Of a DNA stretch of 64,000 nt, positions 40,816 to 54,100 are shown piece after piece. This stretch comes from Trichobilharzia regenti (Eukaryota; Platyhelminthes; Trematoda; Strigeidida; Schistosomatidae). The stretch is from NCBI GenBank assembly GCA_944472135.2, contig OX235264.1, forward strand, positions 83,834,319 through 83,898,318, read 5' to 3'. The notes beneath the pieces are model-generated. The model saw only the letters and a list, made by a program, of their open reading frames with translations. It did no database searches and was not told where the DNA came from. How positions within the stretch are numbered: position 1 is the stretch's first letter; the number at the start of each line of letters is the position of its first letter. A program made the translations under genes and the position numbers.

Positions 40816-43800
40816 TTACAAAAGCTGCAGCTTCATCTGTTAATAAAGGCAATTAATACTAGTAGTTTGTAAAATGACAAACATGTACTACAAAAAGACG
40901 AAAAGGATCTACACCAGTCAGGCAGAGTGTTTGAACTACTGCCAACGTGTTTACAGGCCTGTCTTTATACAGGCTGAGCCGTGAAACCGAATTTCGGACA
41001 AAATCACATCATTACGGTCATCACAGATAATGTGCAACCGTGATGAATAATTGTTCATTTATCCTGATAATATTTACCCCTCTGTGCCATCTGTCATTCC
41101 TAGTTAGATGGAATTAGAGAAAGAACAGCAAGTTATTGATTGATGCACAAATTATCTGGGGTAGTCTTGTATTACTAGCCTACTATTAATATATATAATG
41201 GGCACAGTAGAAACTGATGCCAATTCTCCTGCGATTCAGATTTTTACTTCATCGTCAGTCGTCACCCATTACTCCAATACTAATATTCTAGTCCACTATA
41301 GATATGGTGTGTTGATATTATTAGTTATTACGATGACTTAATAGGAATTTATACGAAGAATGAAGATTGGATCGGATTAAACCAATACATGAATAGTGCT
41401 CAAAGATGATTTACACAAAAAACAATAGGATAAAACAACTCAGCTATAGCAGAACAACAAACTAACAAAACAATGTGGGGTGAACCATTCGTTCCTTTTA
41501 TGCACATAAATAAGATTTCAGTCGACTGATTTTCTATAACCCAGAATTTTACTTTCGTTCTATCGATTTATTACACAAAAGAGCTTTGTTCGAGCTTATC
41601 ATTACTATCACTAATTCTTCAGTGAATGCTCAAAAATACTAAGCGAGAATCTCTTTCCTTCTTACCTGCATACTCCCTTAGTTGAAGGCAAATAAACAGA
41701 TCCGATTGTCTTATCTTTTAAACCACTGCATGGCAGTATGAGTTTGTGCATTGCATTTAATGAGTTGTAGATAACTTTGTAGTGTGACTTCAACACTATT
41801 GAATAGTGGTTTTATGAAAACATTTCTCTTAGACATAAATATTTTGACGTAATTTTCGTCTTTGGTATTAAACTGGTTGTTGTTAAGGGGTGTCCTTAGA
41901 AAGTTTTGACGTGTGTGGTAAATCAAATGTTGTAGTACCGATGTGCTTGTGACTTCAATCCTCTTGTTAACTTTATTGTCTCATGTCATGTGACATATTG
42001 TCAACATTTTTTTTCTATTGTTGACATCTTTGCTTATCGTTTTTCTATCTACATCTTAATTTTTCTTCATTATACTGATGTGACGTATGCCATGTAGTAC
42101 AATTAGACAGTTTTACTACATTTGTTGTTGCATTTTTATTTAATAATATATCTCAACAGGCACAACTTGGCTATCGTATAGCACCACGTGAACGTCCAAT
42201 ATTTTTAACACGACCAAATGAAAAACTGACTGCTGCTTGCGTAGCCGCTTCAAAATTGGTAATTTGTGTTTGTTTTTTCTCCTCTCTATTGTTCATGACA
42301 AAATTAATCAAGAAAAGTTCGTATTTATCATACTATATACATGCATTCCTTAAGTTTAAATTTATCATTGTTAGGATTCAAATGCATTCATTTATTTTAA
42401 CAGCAGTGATTGGTTTTCAGAGTAAGCTGTGTTTCATCAAAGAAATGTAGGCATAATTCTCAATCGAGTACTTGTCAGTAAAGATACACTGTATTCGTTT
42501 TTCGGCAAAGTTCAACTATAGCGTCCCAAGGGGGTGGTAACGCATGAATGACTGTGAACCGACCAATCGTAGGAATAAGTGATTTTTGCTCAGAAAATGA
42601 CGCACATTTAAAAGAAAATGCATGAAAACATATTAAACAAGGTGTCTTTTTCTAACATGGCTTAAAGATAGGTCCCAGTTATAATGAGGAGTATCATTTG
42701 CTGAGTTAGACTAGTTTCTGTACATGTATTCATCGAGGTGACTGAAGATGAACTGTTTTTGTGAATCGTTCATCTCTCTCATCCTGTTGTGCAGTCTTCT
42801 CCAAAAGCCCTTGGTTGGATTACTATGGTTTCCAGTAAGAGGATCGACGACTACTTACCAGGAAAATGTGGATAAGTAAACAAATTAAAATTGACATTAA
42901 AAATGACATCAACTCTAAATCTTTCCCTAGTCGTAACTCTAACCGTAAACTTAACACTAACCCTAACCTTCATCCTAACCCTAATTACAGCCCTTGTCCT
43001 AACCGTAAACCTAATCCTAATCCTAATTATGACCCTGATCCTAAAACTAACGAGCTATTAACACATTGTCGAAACAGTACTTAAAAAGTGATCTGAGTGA
43101 AATTTACTGCTTAGTTGGTGACTTGCGTTGATATTTCAGCTATGATAGTGACAGGTGCCGTCAGCCAGTGACTAGGATGCGTTCAAGGTCATTGGAGTGT
43201 TCGCACTCCCGGGACGCTGTTGTTGAACTTCGCCTTTTTTTTCAACGTGATATACATGTAAATCAAACTATGCTGTCCCCTAGGGTAATACATTCAGTTT
43301 TACATAAACTTGTGGAATGATTCTTAAATACTACATTTTGTGGTATAATGTTACTATAATACAATATGCTTTCCGGATTCAAAATTTATACATTTTTATT
43401 GTGAGCGTCGGTGGCCCAGCGGTTAGGGCTCTCGCCGAACATGCACATGGTCTAGCGTTCGATCCCCCGCCAACGCACACTTAATATCAATGGTCGGCCT
43501 GAAAAATTTGGGCTACCGATATCATATGCTGAAAATTTCATACTTGTACCGAAAATACGGTGTGGAATCAAGGTATGATCGAAATAAATAAAAAGTATAT
43601 AATCTTAGAAGTATAAAAGCAGGGTGATTACTAAAGTGCGTGTTGCCAGTATTTCATTATCGGAAAAGGAGTGGCAGTAATGGTACAATGTCAGATGACA
43701 ATATAACTACTGATAGGTAATCAGAGTTATGAATCATTTTCTAATAATTTAGGTATTTAATAATAAAATAGGCTTGAGTAGCTGGCTGAAATTTGCGCAT

Positions 43801-46800
43801 TTCTTCACAGTAAATTACTATTACGCTATTGATAAGTGAGGATAAGACTATAGCGTTCTACTGAGTACACTTTAATGTATTTTAGCCACTCTGTATTTTA
43901 ATAGATTAGTTATTGACAAGCATTTACAAAACTTTTTAACTGCTTATCCCAGACTCAAAGAAGCGAAAATTAGGTGATCGAATAAATGAACCACACTTTC
44001 ATCTGACTTGACTGATATTCGTTTTCTACACTTTGTTTTTTTGAAATTTTGCAGATTTTACGACTACTATTCTTACCAGACATATCATTATATGAACAAT
44101 TTCTAGTCGGTAGTTATTTGTACCAATTGGTAAGTGATGAATGCATATTGAATTGATTTCGTTCTATTTGTGAATTTTTCTCTTTGATTTGTAAGTAAGT
44201 TAAACTGTTGACCTTGTTATTGCATAGCATTAATTAGTATTACTACGCATAGATTGATACATTCAGATTTACATAATTCTCATTGATGTACAGATGAATA
44301 ATGAAGAGAAATTATGCACAGTAGGATGAGACACTTCACTGATGGTTTATGTACAATCAATTTGAAAACATACAGATATTTAGTGGACAGTTATCTTAAG
44401 TATGTAATTCCACTTCTTCTCGAGGATCTATTATTATTATTATTCCCTTGGGTTCCAAATGGAACATAGGGCTTCAACAACACATTTCCACTTTCTTTTA
44501 TTTTCTGCTGTCCTCTTCAGCTGGGTTCATGATTGCCCATTATCTTTCATCTCCTTCTCTCAAGATCTTTTCCGTGTTACACTTGGACGACTCATTCGTT
44601 GCTTCCCATTGGGACTACATTCAAGCAATGGCCTGTATTGCGCGCGATGTCATTGGACGGTTTCCTCAGTGTATGTCCGATCCATCTGCATTTTCTCATA
44701 CATATTTGTTAAGCAATCGGTTCTTGGTTGGTTTGATCCACTGCAGAGTTTCTTGTCGCTAATTCTCTCTGGTCTTACACTTGATCTTCAGTATGGAGTC
44801 AGCGAAGTCGGCAGTTGTTGATAAAAGTGTGTAACTTGATGGATGTGGTTTTCGTGACACGAGCGCAGTGCAAGTTTCTGACCCATATAGCAGTAGTGAT
44901 TGACTCGACATTTAAAAAAAATGTTTGAGAACTATTTGTCTCAGTCTTTAAACAATTGCTTTGACTTTCATTTCATCTGGATTAATGCATTTTTTGTGAA
45001 CTGCTAGCTGCAAATAACAGAAAATCTAGATTATGGGCTTTTGTAGGAATTCGGATTGATTTTGGATGTGAATTTCGGAAACGAGCCAACTTGAGTTAGA
45101 TAGCATTAAAGTCCTGAAAGCACTAGACAGCTGTTTCTTCTCAGTTTGGTATCGTTGAACAATGCACACCCACAACCCCATCTTGGATCGAACTCGGGAC
45201 CCTAAGGTTACGAGACCAGTCTCGTTGAACATTCAGGCATTTCAATCGGAATTTATTGATCAGTGAATTATAGTTGTGTCAATCCGATCAACGCCTTGGA
45301 TTAGTATCCACGTTACCTTGACATAGTTGATCTCACTGGACACGACTTTTCATCGCAGTTTTAGAGCATCCGTCCAGTAAATATTTTCAAGATAACGAGG
45401 TATAATTAGTCATGCACTGATATCAGTTAGACAACCATTAAAATCTAAGATGAACTGTGTATCTATTTTGTCATAGTTTAAGATATTTCAGTCTTTATCT
45501 ATGAAGCTTAGTGTTAACGAGCTTATTTCATAATTCCAAAGTTCTCAGCTCATTCTGCAATAGGGTTATGCACGTGCATAGCTAACTGTAAGATATCCTG
45601 AACTGAGATACGCATGACCTATTCAAGCTGATTTTTCCTCTTATAAATTTTATGAATTGGTAAACTTCACTCTGATTATAAACGTGTTTTGCAATTAAAC
45701 CTATTAGTAATGTCTGCACACACACACTCACTTTTTTAAAACCTCCTGGTAAAAATAACAAATTAGCATTTTTCCTTCCAACATTCAGGCTCTTTGTCAG
45801 AAATCTCTTCAAAAGGAATATCTTATACAATTGTTGAGTATGACATTAAATTGGCCTGACTCAGCTGGAGACTTAATAACATCAGATGCCGAAGATGAAC
45901 CAAGTGAATTTAATCCAGAGACTAAATATCCAGGATATTTCTCCTCAAAACCAAATAGTCCAGTGATTGTAAAATCATCAGTTTCCGAGGCTGATATACA
46001 ACGACGAGCTTACAGACGCCTTTGGATGCATATTGCAGGAATGCTTACTTGTGGTCAATTGTCACAAACGCTTACACCAACCATAGTTCGGTATGCTTTA
46101 TTTAAAAGATTTTTGCTTTCTTTAGCTTTTGAGTAGAAAACCAAGTTTGTCCTATCTCATAGTGCCTTATTTTTATAGACCGAAACAATGAGATATATTC
46201 ATTAAATATATTTGAGGTGGTAATGTCAGCTTTTGAAAGAAGTCAGAATCTTTATGAGTTTCACCAATCGATCGTAGTTCTGAACCAAATCTGTTGCCTG
46301 ACACATATCAGCAACCTCGAGAACTATTGTAACGACTGAAGACAAGGGCCAGGCAGCATATCGTTTATTGAGGAAATCAACAGATATTTATATATTTTTA
46401 TGTACATTATTATTCGTTATTATTATCAGAGGAACAGAGTCTTCTGATTTGTCATATTCTCACTGGAAAATATTCTGTCATCTCTTGTGGCGGTTTCTCT
46501 GAAGGTCAGACCATATATCTGCTAATCGTATCACCCACGCAAAGTATGCTGTTATTGGTTGTCGAGTTAGTCTTTGTTTTTGTTTTTTTCTCATGACCAA
46601 GTTTCGAGGAGTAAACATTGACGTAAATTGCTGTCTACAATTTTGGCTAGCAGATACCTCTCACCATACTATTACCTTATATTCTGGTGATTTCTTTTAG
46701 GTCTGATAAATGCCGTCTTTATTTCATATTTCTCCACAGACCAGAGTAAACTGTAAAAAGCATTACTAGAATGGACAGCTGACTGACTTCCGCAATTGAG

Positions 46801-48058
46801 TTTCTTTTATTTTGATAAACGTCAGTATTCAGGAAGCAAGAAGTGAAAATCAAATGCAACATATATTTCTTGCTAATTTTGTTTCGATTTTCCCTTTTTG
46901 CCGTAATAAAATGCTTCTTCTCTAAAAATTATTGTTTTTAAATTCGTTTTTACCAAATTCACTTCTTTTCCGCTTATAGCTTTATAAGGGAACATGCACC
47001 TCCAAGATCAGCCCAATTATGTGAAGACCGTGTTGTATTGGAACCTTCTATCATTCGTTTGTATCCACCTTCTCTGTTAGAGTGGCGTATAAATTACACT
47101 GGAACTCATATGGGAGTTAAATTGACATTTCCTGATGGTAAGTAATAAGGAGATTCACTGTGTCAGTGTATATACAAAATAAGCGTGAAAATGTTAATTA
47201 GTTTTGAATTAATTATTGTAATATGTCTATGAAAATATTTTATTGATTTCCAAGTATTAGTTTGTAGGGATTTGGTTGATTGGTTACAGGATTTCATCGT
47301 GAGCTGACATTGGTTAGAGAACCATTGGAAAATCAGCTGGGAGTACTGGACAGCTGTTCCGTCAGCCTAGTTTTGGACTTTTCAGCAGTACGCACCCACC
47401 GACAAGGTTCGAACCCAAAACCTTCTTGTTACAAAGCCAGCGAGCTAGCTCGTAGACCATTAAGCCACTGGGACTCTATTCAGGTAGGTTGTGAATAGTA
47501 GGGTGCAGAAGATCGGGTGTGAGGACAAATACTCGCCGAAGACATTGGCTAGTGGTTGCGCTATACCATGAATTGGAACAAGTTGGAATTCAAGGGCTGG
47601 CCATTGGATCGGTTGGGTCCCAGTGGCTTAATGGTTTACGAGCTAGTTCGCTGGCCTTGTAACAAGACGGTTATGGGTTCGAACACTGTCGGTGGGTGCG
47701 TACTGCTGAAGAGTCCCAAACTAGGCTGACGGAACAGCTGTTGAGTACTCCCAGCTGGTTTTCCAATGGTTCTCCAACCAATTTCAGCTCATGATGAAAT
47801 TCTGTGACCGTTTATTGATTATTAGCGAAAATTTAGTATTACAGAGAATTGTCAAGTAATGAAATTGAATGTAGCTATTTCCTATATATATATATGAACA
47901 ATAAATTGTGTACGAAACGTCATTCATTTTTTCATGCTGTATGACTGTGTTTTGAAATAAACTTATCTAATATGCAATTAAGATACTCTACTTAGTTTGA
48001 CGAATACATTGTACTTTTTGAGATAGTCAGAAACAGTGTCTTCTTATATTTTTAGAAG

Positions 48059-48118
<60 letters not shown>

Positions 48119-51100
48119 TCGTTTTATCTCACTCTATTTTATAGACTCGGATATGAATTTGTCGTCTGAAACCTAGACGTATAGTAAATATTGTTGTTTT
48201 CTCTTCATTGGTGCAGGATACGGCAACAAATGGGAGAGTTTGTGACTGGTTGGCAAACAGAAAACATAATTAACTACTGATCAGAATACATGTTAACTCT
48301 CAGATATTTGAATTTTTCAACATACCTAAATTTTATCCTTTCTTACGACTCTCTTTTTAATTTTTCAATAAATTGTGTATTTTTAAAAAGAGTATAATTG
48401 CGTGAATTCTCAGCTTTTTTTTCTATTAATTCTGTCTTCATCTGTTAACTTTCTTCCTACAGGTATATTGTCAATTTTCCATCTTAATAGTTTTACACGA
48501 GCTGAAACAGTAGCCGGTATGGCTTTAGCTTACAGGTGAGCACACAGATGTGTTAATTCATTTTATTGGTTTCTTCATGTATTAATCGAAACAACTTTGG
48601 TAGTGGTAAAACAGTATAGTGGTGATGTATTCTTTAGAATGTTTTGTTTGACTTTACAAACTGGCAAACACGTTTGCGGATAGGATACCCTTTCAATGGA
48701 TTGCGTTAATCTGATAAATTGACATATACATTGGCAATCTTAACAGGGTGAACTGTAATATTACTCAATATTGACGTATTTGTTACTTGAGATCACATGT
48801 TTCGAAAAATGTCGACAAACTCATTGTAAAATATTCGAAGATTGATTGTAGAATGGTAAGAACAGTTTTCGAAAATTCACCTGAAGACGCCAGACCAATG
48901 TGTTCCTGAGAAATTCGTGCAGTCACTTTCCTTACCTTGGTCATCACTACCTGAATGCAGAAAACTGTTAGTTTTTGCCTCTATTTAAATCCTTTACCAC
49001 TTATCATTAGTGCATCGGTGGCATAGTAGTTAGGACACTCGCCGACCATGCACATGGTCCGGGGTTCAACTCCCGGCCGACGCATTCTTCTACCTCGCTA
49101 AACCAGAAATAATACTGGTAAAGAGGAAAGGTTGGGCATGAGGCTAGCAACCCCATCCTGTAAAATAAACACTGCTACAGAAACTTCAAGCCACTAGCTT
49201 GAAGCCCTATGCTCCACTGGGGAACGTGAAGGGAAAAAAACAAGTTATTATTATCCTAATTATTTTATTAATCTGACTGCTTCACCTCTAGTTGTCTATT
49301 ACACAATCGATTCAAACACACATTTACTTCTTAATTACGTCCTATTTTTCCATACATTATGTAATCCACTTGTATAATTTTGCAATTACTTCCACCCTTT
49401 AATTGTTGTGTTAATTTGCTTGACTATCACTCGCTAGAGGTGTTGATACTGACTAATTATTGTTGACAAACGTATCATCATTAGGTTGGTAAATGTTTTG
49501 TATACTACTGAAAACTGTACATATATTTGACTAGAGTCATAGATGAGGGATTGATTGAAAGATAAACATTTCTTCTCTCAATCCTTTCGTCTTCTAAATG
49601 TCTAAATAAGTTCTTTTTTACAAACAATAACTTTCTATCATTTTTAATTTAGTATTCTAAACAGAACACAGACTTTTTACTATACTTCCATGAGAATTAG
49701 AACAGGACAAATAGCAGAATGGCCATCTTATTCAACAGTGTATTAAACAGATGGTACAGCTTGTAACGTAACACCAAAATTATTCTTATTGTAGTTACAT
49801 TTTACAAACATAAGTTTCTCTGGAAAGCCTGGGAGTACTGGACGGCTGCTTCGTCCTATTTCGGGACTGTTCATCAGTACGCACCCACGGGGGTTCGAAC
49901 TCAGGACCTTCATGTCACAAGGCGAGCTCGAAGACCATTAAGCCACTGGGACCCGATCCAATGGCCATCCCATGAATTTTAACTTCTGCCTATTCAGGAC
50001 ACAGCGCGACCCCTAGCCAATGTCTTTGGCGAATATTTGTCCCCACACCCAATTTGCTGCACCCTACTGGTTACGACTTCCCACTAAAACCCCGGGTAAC
50101 TACCTACCTGAATGGGGCAAGTCGCTAGTGAGCATCTCATCGATATTCAAGTGTTGGTTTGTAGGGATTTGAGTGGTTACAGGATTTCATCATGAGCTGA
50201 CATTGGTTAGAGAACCATTGGAAAACCAGCTGAGAGCACTGAACAGCTGTTTCGTCCTAGTTTGGGACTCTTCAGAAGTATGCACCCGCCGGGGTGAAAT
50301 GGCAAAAGTTAGGATTCATGAGCCATTGGATCGGGTCCCAGTGGCTTAATGGATTTGAGCTCGCTTTGTAACCGGAATGTCCTGGGTTCGAACCCCGGTG
50401 TGTGCGTGCTGCTGAAGTGTTCAAAACTAGGAAAACAGAAACAGCTGTCCAGTACTTCCAGCTGGTTTTCCTGTGGTTCTCTAACCAATTTCAGCTCATG
50501 ATGAAATCCTGTAACCAATCAACCAAATCCCTACAAACTAACACTTGAATAAGTTTCTCTTTTATCTTTCTTTTCATATTATTGATATATCCACAGCCTT
50601 TTTTTTTATGGTTCAAGCACTCACCATCTGATCAACGGCCTTAGCAAATTTGCTAAGAACTTTACAATATTTCCTGCTTTCTTATGTATATGTATTTTCC
50701 AAACTAGTGTTTTCAAACAGGAAAGTAATCACCTGTCCTAATTGTCTCTTATATATAGGAGTGTTTTCATTGTGAAATTTCACCAATACACTTTACAGCA
50801 CATATACTGTTCAGTGGTCTGACGGCTTCATACTGAATCATGAAGTCAGTGCCTAATGAACCACCTTAAAACTATGGTAATAGATTAATGGATCAAGTTT
50901 TCGTAGGTATTGACCAATATGGCATAGAAATAATTAATTTAACTGCATATACTCTAATTGAATACTAGTTAGTAATTAACTGCATGCACGCTACTGCTTA
51001 ACTAAGCCTTCACAAGTGCCTCCTGAAGCGTTTGAAAATAGTGCCAGTTAAGTAGAGTCATTGAGACGTTTCTCATAGTGAAAGACTTGGAAGTAAAACT

Positions 51101-54100
51101 GTATGCTTTCGTGAAAGAATGCAATTTGATAAGATAATACAAGCCCTCGAGTGGAACCCGAAAGGGAGGCGGCGAGTTGGTCGTCAGTGCAAGGGTGACT
51201 TGGAGGAGGTCATGTGAAGAGGAGATGAAAGCATGTGGACAGAATTGGAGCGGGGTGAAAAAGTTGGCAGAAAACCGAAGGCAATGGAGACGCGGAGCTG
51301 AAGCTCTATGTTCCTCTAGGAACTAAAGGATAAAATAATAATAGTGAAATAAGGTTGAAACAGAAATTCCATTATTGGTAAATTTTGTTTTGATAAAGTC
51401 TCACAGTGTTATACAGTAATGTTTACTGATGACGTTTCGAGCACAATTTATTGCTCATAATCATATCAAGGTAATCACACGACTTCCTAAATTCATTTAT
51501 ATAGTTCCATTATTTTTCACTTGATTTGATTGGTAGTAATATTTTCCGTATTTCGGGTATGAGTGATGAATCATTCCGATTGCATGTGCTGGGTGTAGAC
51601 TCGATGAACCAGGATTCAATAATCAACCTCTCTCTCTCCACCTACCTAGATTACTTTTTAGAATTTTAACCCTCTCCAACCCTATTTGTGTGGTTGTGTG
51701 TTAATGCATGCATTGCAATAGCTGATCTTTTTTTTCTAAATTACTTATCTTTTCGGGGTCAACCATTCTTACCGTACCTAAATTATTATGTTCTGACGAT
51801 CCGACTGCCCCTGACCTACTAGTTTGACCTATGTAGTTGACCTCACAGTTATTGCAGGGTTATTTGTAAATGATATTATTTTATCTAATTGGTTGAACCA
51901 ACAGGGTGTTTCAACCTTCAGAGCTTGTCCGTGAGTGAGTTTGTAGGTTTAAATGCCACCCTAATTCCTGATTTATTAAGAATCCTACGTAGGGTCTCAG
52001 ATGTCCCCTCTTTATATGGTATAACTGTAGATGACTTATATTCTCTCTTATTTATGTTATTATTACTAGTTTCACAATTATTTTTATTTTGGCCTTTTTC
52101 GATCTTCCTAATGAATTTTAAAGGATAGTTATTTATTATACTTATATCATTGAAACCGAAATGTGCGTCTCAACCGAATTCACACTAGAGACGTTGAGCG
52201 TATACAGTCTACAGTCACAATTATCTAAAGTATATTACATCTTGTTATCTATGGTAATATATAAAGCAAATATATATTGTCATTTATATTTGATTTAACC
52301 AACTTTTATTAACATATGTAAAATATTTGAATGAACAAAAAAAAGACGAATCCCATGAATAGGCTTTTTTATACTACCCATTCACATATCAAAGAATTCA
52401 TTTAATGATAGTCTTAAAGATATATCATTTTCTATTTTCCTTTCCTTTTTTTAAAAAAAATTACAGAACGTATTCAACTCAAATCTTTGAGGGTTGGACA
52501 ATTAGTCTGAATTATGCATCGAAGGTATTAGATGTGCCTGGTTACTTTTATGTTTTGGATATATTTAGTCAACAGGAACTGCCTAAAGAATGGTCACATC
52601 TGAACAATATACTGCTTCATCAAGTCTTGCCAACCTATACAAGACCTAAAGAAAACAAAAGTTCATTGAATGATAACTATTACAACAGGTATTTAATTAA
52701 ACTTTCTTTTTTTTTTCACCACTTTATTGGGGAAAATAATGAGTTCTTGATAATTTCTTATCACTTTTATCATTCTGAGCAAACACTGACGTTGATTCTT
52801 ATGTTCACCCTGTGATGCTTCCATTTGCAAACAACGAAGTGACATGAGAGAAACGTAACCAGCATATTCATATTTTCTATATTACATAACCTTGTCCGGT
52901 TAGTAGTTATGTAACAAATTCTGAGAATCTACCAGAATTAAGTGTTGAAAAAAGTTATGCGATACATTTGAATGATTGCTAAACTCACACTAGATTTCAT
53001 CAGGAAATGATAACAGCTTTAGCGTCAGACCATGTGTCCTCAGGGCCTGTGCCTACAAGCAAAAATCAGTACACTTTGTAGACAATACTTTTGTCTCATG
53101 CCATTAGATCAGAATACTGCAGCCTGTGTAGATATGTGTTATAGTACAACCGATACTTAATATTACGTATTATTAGTAACTTCCCACCTTTTAGGCTGCT
53201 TTAATTTCACATATAGCGTCTTTTCGCTGGTTATCTAGCTAGTCTTTTGACAATAAGTTTTAACACCTCACAAAAGACGAAACTGACTGACCTACTTGTC
53301 AATGTAGAACTGTGCAAAGAAGGCACCCATTGAAGTTGTTGCGTTCTAAGAAACGTCATAGAGATAGATTAAGGAAATGTAGTGAAATTACATTTAGGGA
53401 AACAGAATAATTAGGAGGAAATTTGTGAAGATTTTTATAAAATGTATGGTCTGAAGGTGTAAATGCATCTGCGCTACTGAGAAACACTTTGAAATATGGC
53501 ATCAAAGGTCGCTGACCATTGATTCTTAGTATCTCAGACACCTCAGTCAGGTAATCTGTAGTTACCTGCGAAACCAAAATCAAGATTCATGGTTTGATGT
53601 CATTTCTTTATCTGACCAACCTCGAGTATGATATGCCCTTGTTCCACTTCATCTTTTTTGTGATTACAGCTTGATTCCACCCTGTATTTTTGGTACAGGT
53701 ATGGAATTTTCAGCATGTGATATCTGTAGCTCAGATTTCGCAGGCCGACCATAGTGACCAGGTGTGCATCGGTGGGGGATCGAATCTCGGACCATGTGCA
53801 TGGTTGGCGAGAATCCTAACCACTGTGCCACCGACGCACTGAACGTGTTCAGCAAGGGCAACGGTAAGCAGTCTTCATCATTGTCTTAAGCTAGAGACTC
53901 TAAATACCATCATATTTGAGTTTACCTACGGTGATAGCTTGTACACCATTGCTATCTCTATACAGCCAAATTATTTTTACATTATTTTCAACGCATCATT
54001 TGCACAGATCTTAGTGTTTTGGCACTTCTGGACTTTATCTTGTGTTTCTTTCATATCTCCTTTGCATTTCCACAACTCTGTAGGATTTTTCTTCTCTGAA

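Noticed and set aside
42866..43084. Asn-Pro-rich 72-codon frame
   Set aside because: Translation of the degenerate CCTAA repeat, not a gene.
44448..44821. Two overlapping plus-strand frames of 104 and 120 codons
   Set aside because: They lie antisense to a LINE family A-related copy.
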